Origin: Euperipatoides rowelli
Lineage: Eukaryota > Onychophora > Udeonychophora > Euonychophora > Peripatopsidae
Strand: one strand, 5' to 3'
Assembly (NCBI GenBank): GCA_003024985.2
Contig: PXIH01S0026709.1
DNA: 14,741 nucleotides
Both the position numbers and the translations under genes were made by a program. This document shows, piece after piece, positions 8,284-14,741 of this stretch (the first letter of the stretch is position 1; every line of letters starts with the position of its first letter). The notes beneath the pieces were generated by a model. It saw nothing but the letters and a program-made list of their open reading frames with translations, searched no databases and had not been told where the DNA came from.

Positions 8284-9654
8284 ATATAAATCCAGACCAA
8301 CTGAATCAGGACCAGGAGGAGCATATCTATTTAAGTTGTTTATAGCATCATAAATAAGTTCATCTGTAATTACAAAGTTAAAAGCAGAACTTTGATCAAT
8401 TTCAAAGTTCAAAATATTATCATATTTAAACTGCTTATCAAAAGACAATTCATCTCTATATTTGTTGTAGATGAACTGATCCAAGTCATCCCCATAATAG
8501 TATTTATCATCATTTTTAATATTTTTTGGACCAACTTTTTTTTGGTTTCTTAAATATTCTATTAGTTAGATTTTTGGTTATGTTTTCTTTATTATTAATA
8601 ATATTTTTATAGTTTATAATTTTGTCAATCATATTTTTTTTTTCATTTAGATTTATTATTATTATTTTTTTTTTTTAAATTACAGTAAGTCTTTGTATTT
8701 ATGTTTCCTTTTTCTATTAAGTAATCCAAAACCTTTTGAATTGATTCTGTATTTTGATTCAAGTCAATAACAAATTCTTTGTTAGCACTAATCATTATTT
8801 TTGGATATTTCCTGTTTTAACAAAAACCAATCCCCATAACCAAATTTAGATTTATTAATTATTTGAAACATCATGAAATATAAACAATTATAAAGATCTA
8901 TATTATATTCCAAGGCTGGATGTAATATATTATGTTTAGAAGATAAGTAGTATGATTCATACATTTTGTTTTTATCTATTTTAAATTTTAGACAATGATA
9001 AATGATCAGAGAAAAAAATGATCTTAGTTCAAATTTTGCATCATCCAAAATCTCTCTGTTTGAAAAAAATATAATTAATCTTAGTAGAAGATTTCTCTAC
9101 TATTCTAGTATTGGATAGTAAATGACCATTTAAATACATCCATTATATTTCTTTTATTTAAAAAAGCTTTAAAAAATTTGATTTTTTCAATATTTTGCAA
9201 ATTAAAATCTCCAACCCATATAGTATTATAGTTATAAACTTTTTCTATAATATCCATTATCATCAATCTTGATTCATCTGATTTATTTGGGGCATAACAA
9301 TTTATAACAATGAATTTAACATTATTTAATTGTATTGAAATTATTATTATTATAGGTGAGGAATGTAACATTTTAATATTTTGAATGAAAGTAATTTTTT
9401 TAACCATCACCATTACACCTTTAGATGCAGCATAATTTCTTCCTTCAAAATACTTCATATTCTTTATTATTATTATCAGAGAATGGGTAATTGTCAGATT
9501 TTTTAATCTTTGTTTCTTGAAGATAGCATATTGAATATTGATTTTTCTTAATTAATTTCATTAAATGAATCTCCTTCTTATATGAATTTAATCTTTGACA
9601 GTTGAGTGAAAGACATTTTATTTTCTCCATTGCTATGATTTTCTCAATGTTTAT

Positions 9655-10789
9655 TCAGTTTTGTTCAGTTATCTTGATATTTCCATTATTTATTTGTATT
9701 TTTCTAGTAATTTTGGCATTATACATTGGTTTATTTTTAGGCTTTATTAGGTTGAAATGCTTATTTTTGTTTTTATCATCTGGAGATGCCATCACTTTTG
9801 AAATATCTCTTTTATTGGTAGACAGATGATTACTGCTTTTGATATTTTTATTTTTATCAATTTGTTTTATTTTTTCATCAACAGAGGGTAGTATAATACT
9901 GTCGTTTTGTGAATAGACAATAATAAAATTTACGTTATCTATCACAGGTTTTAAGTTATTTTCATTTTGGTTTATTAAAATGTTTTCTATGCCAATCACA
10001 TTTATTTTAGATAAATCAATAAAAGAAGTTTTTATGCAATTATTATTTTTACTTCAGTCATGTGTACCTTGATTATAAGAGTAACATCCAGAGCACCACC
10101 TTGATTTGCAATCCTTTACTGAATGAGACAATAATTTGCATGGGTAGCAACAGTTCGGTCTATTATCGATTTTAATCCATGCAATGCTACCTTCCTGCAG
10201 TACAATAGAATAAGGAATATTATTAATGTGTTTACCTTCAGAATTTTTAAGAATAATCACCACAGGTGTGGTGTCACAATATAATTCTTCAGATATTTTC
10301 TTATTTTTATAGTTTATTGATATTATTTCTCCATATTTAGAAAGATGATTTCTTGAAATCTCATTCATGAATTTAATAGGTAAATATATTATTTTGTTAA
10401 TTGTACTATAATTTTCTTCTTCAGAAAATTTAGTATCAGGGAAAATTACTTCATTATCGTTTACTGATTTTATTATAGCTTTAAATTCTTTTGCATCATT
10501 CTTATTATCAAATCTAATGAAGATAACAAGCTTTCTTCTTAAAAATAGTATTTCTTTAATATTCTTCTCAATGCCTTTATCAAATAGTTCATCAAACAAA
10601 TCTCTTTAGTTTCATTTTAGTATTCGTTTTAGAAATTAATTTTAATGAATCTATTTTATTAATTATCTTTTCAGATAAATCAAATGATCATTCTTGCATT
10701 TTTAGTAAAAATATTTTTCTTTATTTTAAATCTGGCTTCAATATTCTTCTTACTGTATAAATTTTCTTCTATCCCATCATGTCAGCCAT
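9655..10789 (-). pseudogene. LINE ORF1, zinc-knuckle RNA-binding protein, broken
   Basis: ORF1 of L1/Tx1-like elements coats element RNA. From 10599 to the TGA at 9655-9657 the whole sequence is one frame, interrupted only by TGA at 10054-10056. Its C-terminal half has CYPCKLLSHSVKDC, a perfect CX2CX4HX4C knuckle, then CSGC...H as the start of a second knuckle. The TGA sits where that knuckle's last Cys (TGT/TGC) is expected. The N-terminal half (10599 to about 10300) may be an RRM-like fold; that is inference. Farther 5', the coding trace continues out of frame (e.g. DLSEKIINKIDSLK near 10670) to ATG codons at 10789 and 10780, with breaks near 10772, 10690 and 10608. A Lys/Asn-rich tail follows the knuckles. 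The stop lies 24 bases before the ORF2 ATG. Confidence 0.85.
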
Positions 10790-10792
10790 CTT
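10785..10792 (-). promoter_or_regulatory. AAGATGGC motif at LINE ORF1 start
   Basis: Minus-strand AAGATGGC leads into GCTGACATGATGG. It matches the YY1-type core (AAnATGGC) known in L1 5' UTRs and also overlaps the first ORF1 ATG. Its role as a binding site is inference. Confidence 0.3.
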
Positions 10793-11123
10793 AGAATAAC
10801 GATGCAGCCATTGAAATTTTAGAAAAGGCTAATTTTTCTTCTTGATTTTTTCTTTGGTCATAATAATACATTTTCAAATTAAACTATACACATTACTTCA
10901 TCAATTAAAGCAATTTCTTAGTTTAAAAGTTCAATATAGTCCATCATAAAATTAATTAAATCAAGGATCTTACTTTTGGTTAATGTGCTGTTTCAGAAAG
11001 ACTGCACATGCTCATCTTTTCCGAAAATTTTAAAAAATGAAAGCTACTAAAAAACTATCATGACGATTATGTACTAATAAATTCACTTAACAATTTTTTA
11101 TAAAGTAAATATGAATAAATGTG
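10793..11123. other. LINE 5' leader and A+T-rich spacer
   Basis: The first hundred bases or so probably belong to the LINE 5' UTR on the minus strand, including a second ATGGCTGC near 10811-10804. Beyond that I see no coding motif and no target duplication. Confidence 0.4.
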
Positions 11124-11204
11124 TATTAGGAAAATGATTGATTACTTACTGGAATAAATTGGAAGAATGGTATCCTCTGATAAGTAATTTCTGATTTCCT
11201 AATA
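11124..11204. repeat. Imperfect inverted repeat, about 30-bp arms
   Basis: TATTAGGAAAATGATTGATT (from 11124) pairs with the reverse complement of the segment ending at 11204, which reads ATTAGGAAATCAGAAATT. The match continues through TTACTTACTGG / TTACTTATCAG. The loop is about 20 bases. It could be a very short MITE or a chance A+T hairpin; no target duplication is obvious. Confidence 0.55.
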
Positions 11205-11774
11205 TTTATACATTTTATTTTGATCTTCCTCAACCCTTGAGAGAAAAATAATATTAATACTACAGTTCTGAAAAATATATAAATATACAAATAAGATTAT
11301 TGTCAAGTAATTTCCAAACTAGTAAAATTAAATAAAATGTTCTATTTTTTTTTTTTTTTAGAATTAGTACATATAAATTATTCAAGGTGTAAAAAAAATT
11401 AAAAAAATTGTTGATAGTTTTAAAAAATTTAGATTTTTGGGCTAGAAATAAAATTGAGAAAACTTTCAATAAGTTATCACTTGGTTTAGGATGGATATAA
11501 ATATTAATGCCATCCTGTTTTTTTTTTATAAAAATATACTTTTTACAAGTAGAAATGTCACAACAGTGTCAATATAAACAAAATTTACAAGTGGAATGCA
11601 AGGTGGATTACATAACTCAGATAAACAAGTAAATAATATGAAAAAAATACGAATAGAAAGATAAAGATAGTATTGCTTGTATGCAATTCAGTCACTTTTT
11701 TATTTTGACTAATATTTCCATGTATGCAAATATCATACAATTTTCTTTGTCTGCAACAACTTTAAAAGACTCAC
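11205..11774. other. A+T-rich spacer
   Basis: Homopolymer runs (T near 11344-11359 and 11518-11528) and low-complexity open stretches only. No RNA gene or coding motif seen. Confidence 0.5.
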
Positions 11775-11895
11775 CCCAGACTTTCGGACAAAAAATACAG
11801 GCATTTTTAAATTATACTTCAAAAGAGTCGCACTTGTGCCAGGAGGGTAAACATTAGTTCTTGTTTTCCAATCGAAACCTTTGACCCAATTATCT
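11775..11895 (-). CDS. Possible internal exon, unknown protein
   Basis: On the minus strand a pyrimidine-rich tract ends in TTTTAG just before 11895, and a donor-like GGG/GTGAGT follows 11775, bounding a 121-base open segment. It reads DNWVKGFDWKTRTN, then VYPPGTSATLL, then MPVFFVRKSG. The composition (Trp, Pro, Gly, balanced residues) is much more protein-like than the Lys/Asn/Ile/Phe noise around it. The same frame stays open upstream to 11954. I do not recognise the family, and I see no joined neighbouring exon with certainty. It could instead be a scrap of a mobile element. Confidence 0.3.
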
Positions 11896-12169
11896 CTAAA
11901 AGTTAAGACAGATTGGCTTCTTGGCCAATTGTCACATTTTTTTTTTTTTTGCACAGAGAAATATTAAAATGTCTTTTTTTCCTAGAAATTATATCCACCA
12001 TAAGCAATCAGGGTCCAATGTTTGTTGAATATTAAAAAAAAAAAAAAACAAAGATCTTGAATCAAACGTTTACTACATGGCATAGCAATGGTGAATTTCG
12101 GGAGAAGGGGAGATTTTGCAGAACTGTAATATTGGTCTTACAAGTTATGTTTATGTTAGATTGATTTTT
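11896..12169. other. A+T-rich spacer
   Basis: T-run at about 11939-11950, A-run near 12033-12047. No coding motif seen on either strand. Confidence 0.45.
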
Positions 12170-12415
12170 AGAAGCTTTTTTTTTTTTTTTTAGTTGTCAG
12201 GACGCTTTGTCACATTAATTTCTGTGAATTTGAGCAGCTTCTTTTGTTGTTGTTGACAGTACGTTTTAACACCTTTTTGGTAGAATTTGAGGGAGAAGCT
12301 TTTTTTGGGCGGTGTGAAGGGGGTGTTGACAGGACGTTTTGTCACATTTTGCTAGAATTTGAGATGTTTTTTTTTTTGGTTGGTTGTAAGTACATTTTTT
12401 TCTAGTATTTACTAA
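12170..12415. repeat. Degenerate tandem repeat, units of about 60-70 bp
   Basis: Related units begin at about 12193 (GTTGTCAGGACGCTTTGTCA), 12252 (GTTGACAGTACGTTTT), 12324 (TGTTGACAGGACGTTTTGTC) and 12384 (TTGTAAGTACATTTTTTTCT). Each contains GAATTTGAG or a related form and a following AGAAGCTTTTTTT or T-run; a partial unit starts near 12170. Units differ by indels in T-runs, so the array is old. It is non-coding. Confidence 0.7.
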
Positions 12416-12598
12416 ATCCGAAATTAAATAAACTTTGAAAATGTATAGACATTAATTGGCTAATGTTATATTAAAGACTTAGATTTTGGGTTGGTTTCAT
12501 TTTTACAAAGGGGTTGACGGTTGATAATTAAGATATTTTTTTGGTGGAGTGAGGGAGTGTTGACCCCAAACCCCATTCCCCCACCTCGTACGCTTTTG
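12416..12598. other. Spacer with a short G/C-rich patch
   Basis: Contains weak echoes of the tandem unit (GGGGTTGACGGTTGA near 12510, GTGTTGACCCC near 12557), followed by a pyrimidine-rich stretch of repeated CCCC blocks near 12563-12585. No gene seen. Confidence 0.4.
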
Positions 12599-12784
12599 CT
12601 ATATGGTTTGATTTGAAAGAAAATTGTACAATGTGCCATCTAATTTTTGAAGATGTCTGCTGTTATTTGCTGTACAGAATGCATGATCTTTCCATGATTC
12701 ACACTCATTTTCTAATGGTTCTGGCCCAGGTATATTCTTATGATATCTGGATTTCAAACAATGATCACATATTTTTCCCCTTTC
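12599..12784 (-). CDS. Unidentified Cys-containing open stretch, 61 codons
   Basis: The minus strand is open for 61 codons between TGA 12785-12787 and TAG 12599-12601. It reads GKICDHCLKSRYHKN, then IPGPEPLENECESWKDHAFC, then TANNSRHLQKLDG and a hydrophobic end, NFLSNQTI. It has a C-x2-C pair, a later Cys, Trp and His-x2-Cys, suggesting a small zinc- or disulfide-stabilised module. There is no ATG near the start, so it would be an exon or a fragment of a broken gene. I do not recognise the family. It lies on the same strand as the exon-like segment at 11775-11895 and the LINE remnants; whether any of these belong together is unknown. Confidence 0.35.
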   Translation of the reverse strand, partial: ERGKICDHCLKSRYHKNIPGPEPLENECESWKDHAFCTANNSRHLQKLDGTLYNFLSNQTI

Positions 12785-13449
12785 TCAGGTAGCTCACTTT
12801 ATTTAGCAATACCATCACTAAGATGAATTAAACAACATAAATGATAACTAAGCATTGAAATACTTTCGACTTAATAGCTAAAAATAAACAAAATATGTAG
12901 TTGTTACCAATAACAGCCAAAAATTATTAATGAACAAATAAAAATTTTTGTAAATCAAAATTTCCTAAAAAAATAACGATATTTGCATAGGGCATGGTCG
13001 TAATGTGTGTGTTTAAAAAAAAAAAATAACGATATTCAAACTCAATTGCTAAAAAAAATAACTTTTTAAGCAAAAATAATAAAAAGGTATTTAAAGTAAA
13101 AAGCAAGGACTTACTTATATTTTTAATAGTGAGACAAACTGCCCTCTTTAAATTGACATCTATGTACATTTTATTTCCTGCTTAGAGTAGTTCTACCAAA
13201 AATATATTATGTTAAAATATTTACCAAGCCTTTTTTGATTTTCACTTTTCTTATAAATTATTTTTTGAGGGGCATAAATTTTTAGATATATGCTTTATGA
13301 AGTGATAAACATGTGACACCAACCGATTAATGGACAACATAAAAGATAAATTAAAAAAAAAGGAAAAATATTCTCTACGGAAATATACCTGTAAATCTTA
13401 TAGACTATTAAAACAAAAGACAGAGTTATTTCCTTTTAGCTTCCAAAAT
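12785..13449. other. A+T-rich spacer
   Basis: No convincing gene. The minus-strand open stretch over 12927-13169 is Phe/Leu/Ile-rich low-complexity translation of A+T-rich DNA. Confidence 0.5.
12965..13066. repeat. Short direct repeats of TAAAAAAATAACGATATT
   Basis: CTAAAAAAATAACGATATT at about 12965-12983 recurs with a longer A-run ending near 13036, and again in truncated form (GCTAAAAAAAATAACTTTTT) near 13048-13067. The spacing is uneven (roughly 50 and 30 bases), so this is a loose local duplication. Confidence 0.5.
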
Positions 13450-14160
13450 TTACATGAATAAAACACACCAATAATTTTTATTATTATGAAGAGAAAAGGT
13501 TTTTTTTTTGTTGGCTCCTTCTTTATTTTGCATGTTCATACAATTTCTGTTTCTTAAACCTACACCCCTTTTAACTTCTAGGATTACATTATTAAATGTC
13601 AATGCCATGTCTACTGAGTGTTGATTGCTTGAACCCACCACTGGAAATAATTTCATTGCATTAGGACAGGGATTATATCACCCTTAGATTCATCAGCGGA
13701 CACAAACAACTTACTGCAATTGAGAGGATAGATCATTAGTTGCTTTAAGATCCCTTGTTAACCATATTCAATGATCAACCTGTATATTCTGAGAATCACC
13801 ACTGATTTGATTAATACCAATATGAAGTTGAACCTGCATACCCTAAAGCCCTATATCATGTATTGAATGACAGAAGGCACACTATCATGACTTACACTGT
13901 CTGATGTCATGTGTCATACTCTGACAATGGAAGCAGGCCCTGGTATTCCCTACAATGCTTAACCAACCCTTAATATTAAATTTTGACTTCACTAAATAAG
14001 GGAGGTTGCTTATGCCAACATCATCATGAAGTGCAAATGTCACTCTAACCGTGTCATAACGAATGATAAAGTTTCAAGTCTCTTCATTGTAATTATGTTT
14101 TCAAAAGGTTGAAACAACCAACTATCTCAGTCAGAACCATTCTAATGGCATCCACAATAC
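13450..14160 (-). pseudogene. ORF1 remnant of a third L1/Tx1-like LINE
   Basis: On the minus strand, IVDAIRMVLTEIVGCFNLL (about 14155-14100), then RYDTVRVTFALHDD (from 14061) and NLPYLVKSKF lead into CFHCQSMTHDIRQC (13935-13894), a perfect CX2CX4HX4C knuckle. Two stops follow (TGA 13885, TAG 13882), then CAFC...H, a second knuckle. The same frame continues, with stops, to a better preserved stretch MKLFPVVGSSNQHSVDMA (13656 on) ending near 13450. Block order and spacing match ORF1 of the LINE at 9655-10789 (both have N-L/I-P-Y, then a knuckle ending in C-K-S, then a second CX2C), but the sequences are well diverged. No endonuclease follows, so only the 5' part of this element is present. Confidence 0.75.
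13894..13935 (-). other. CCHC zinc knuckle of the third LINE
   Basis: CFHCQSMTHDIRQC, spacing C-x2-C-x4-H-x4-C exactly as in retroelement nucleic-acid-binding knuckles. A second CX2C pair follows at 13881-13870. Confidence 0.85.
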
Positions 14161-14690
14161 CAATATCTTAATGAGATATAAATTAACTATGGAGTTTGCA
14201 TCAATAAATTTTCATGTTTAGGTTTTTAAATAATTGTGTTACTTCTGAAGTCCTAAAAGCTACAAAATGATAGAATGGTTAGTTCAGTTTATTGTATTAT
14301 ACAATCTGTGATAAGCCAAAAAAGTCAAACAAATTTATAAGATGGTCTAATCCAATCTTTTTCGTTATATACATGAACTAACTATACCAAACAAGTTTTT
14401 ATTTTCATCAATTAACAACATATTATTATTGTAGTTTTCTACATTTATATACGTATGTTGCATCACTTATATTTTACTATATAGTAATAAACTTTTATAT
14501 TTCAATATTATCCATTCTTATTGTACTACAAAATAATAATACATTAACCTCGAAGAAGGGCCTGAAGTTTAAGCTGAACTATGTATTATAACAAGCAAGA
14601 ATGTCAAGCCACCACCTTCTACTGTAATCGTGAGAAAAGACAGTATGATAAGTCCTCCAATTTAGAAATAAAGATATGAATAATTTTAAA
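14161..14690. other. A+T-rich spacer
   Basis: May include the 5' leader of the third LINE on the minus strand. I see no other coding motif. A slightly G+C-richer patch at about 14548-14570 (CTCGAAGAAGGGCCTGAAG) stands out but matches nothing I can name. Confidence 0.4.
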
Positions 14691-14741
14691 TATTATTATT
14701 ATTATCATCATTATCATCATCATCATCATCATCATCATTAT
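14691..14741. repeat. ATT/ATC trinucleotide microsatellite
   Basis: TAT-TAT units shift into CAT units (runs of ATC from about 14715) and continue to the window edge. The change of unit along the array is typical of point mutation and slippage within one original repeat. Confidence 0.9.

Larger units (their letters stand above)
6144..9630 (-). pseudogene. LINE ORF2: endonuclease-RT-Cys motif, broken
   Basis: ORF2 nicks target DNA and reverse-transcribes the element RNA. It starts at ATG 9630, 24 bases after the ORF1 stop. Endonuclease: SLNCQRLNS and YLQETK (9630-9445), then ASKGVMVMVKK, INCYAPN and WVGDFNL (9458-9105), KINYIF (near 9070) and SDH (9002-9010). RT: NNLNRYAPPGPDSVGLDLYK (from about 8340), NEYRPISIENVDQKK (7850s), VDFTQAFNNVS (7620s), VPQG (7469-7458), then YMDH (7378-7367) where active enzymes have F/YADD; the second Asp is lost. 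Then SGAIINKEK, FPKHYGGLGLKKL (about 6930-6890), CTFC...HLFLEC (6550-6470) and a C-terminal block ending at 6144. Frames change at least seven times, and a SINE splits the RT between the GPD block and the RPIS block. Confidence 0.88.
5849..10792 (-). mobile_element. L1/Tx1-like LINE, nearly full length, inactive
   Basis: On the minus strand the element has a 5' leader with ATG-rich sequence near 10789, ORF1 with zinc knuckles, a gap of 24 bases, ORF2 with an APE-type endonuclease, an RT and a C-terminal Cys motif, a roughly 300-base 3' UTR, AATAAA (5872-5877 as TTTATT on the plus strand) and a poly(A) tail seen as T-run 5849-5859. This is the canonical two-ORF L1/Tx1 architecture. It is interrupted by a SINE at 8003-8266. 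I could not find a target duplication, and the 5' end is approximate. Confidence 0.88.

Noticed and set aside
8105-8353. 82-codon plus-strand open frame
   Set aside because: It lies antisense across the SINE and LINE RT; the SINE promoter boxes and the LINE motifs on the other strand explain the sequence.
12927-13169. Minus-strand peptide containing IFLGNFDLQ, similar to the GDFN box of LINE endonucleases
   Set aside because: Only this short string fits. No other endonuclease block occurs nearby, the Asp is Asn, and the rest is A+T-driven Phe/Leu sequence.
14548-14570. CGAAGAAGGGCCTGAAG resembling Penelope-type or LINE tail sequence
   Set aside because: The resemblance is only a few bases and there is no coding or repeat structure next to it.
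1-14741. CRISPR arrays, bacterial operons, ribosome binding sites, rRNA or intact tRNA genes
   Set aside because: None seen. The only tRNA-like sequence is the SINE head, and the sequence is eukaryotic in character.

Overview
The window looks like a piece of an invertebrate animal genome. It is strongly A+T-rich, has no operon structure, is full of homopolymer runs, and carries one ambiguous base (n at 4065) typical of a draft assembly. No intact protein-coding gene is visible. Almost everything recognisable is a decayed or nested mobile element. I cannot name the species; the element families fit a marine invertebrate (cnidarian, mollusc or similar), which is inference only.

Layout. 1-480: no gene seen. 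481-1890 (+): a 5'-truncated, frame-broken reverse transcriptase of the CR1/L2/jockey type with its 3' UTR. 2323-2575: a 253-bp MITE-like element with 25-bp terminal inverted repeats and a likely 6-bp target duplication. 2783-4689 (+): a heavily broken copy of a large metazoan multicopy protein family, with a nuclease-like acidic region and a CXC-type cysteine-rich tail. About 5030-5440: a less A+T-rich block built around a near-perfect 24-bp-arm palindrome with an octamer motif at its centre. 5430-5800 (-): the 3' end of an old L1/Tx1-like LINE. 5849 to about 10792 (-): a nearly full-length L1/Tx1-like LINE with ORF1 (zinc knuckles), ORF2 (endonuclease, reverse transcriptase, Cys motif), a poly(A) signal and a poly(A) tail, all inactivated. 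8003-8266 (-): a tRNA-derived SINE inside that LINE's RT domain, flanked by a perfect 17-bp target duplication. 10.8-13.4 kb: mostly non-coding, with an inverted repeat, a degenerate tandem repeat of roughly 60-70-bp units, and two short protein-like open stretches that I cannot identify (11775-11895 and 12599-12784, both -). 13450-14160 (-): an ORF1 remnant of a third L1/Tx1-like LINE with two zinc knuckles. 14691-14741: an ATT/ATC microsatellite running off the end.

The elements do not form a functional system. They record nested insertions: a LINE copied itself in, a SINE with an L1-type poly(A) tail later landed in its RT gene, and all of it drifted. The most interesting items are the decayed nuclease-like/CXC gene, the precisely datable SINE-in-LINE nest with a possible shared 3' tail, the MITE with its palindromic target, and the unexplained cysteine-containing open stretch at 12.6-12.8 kb.
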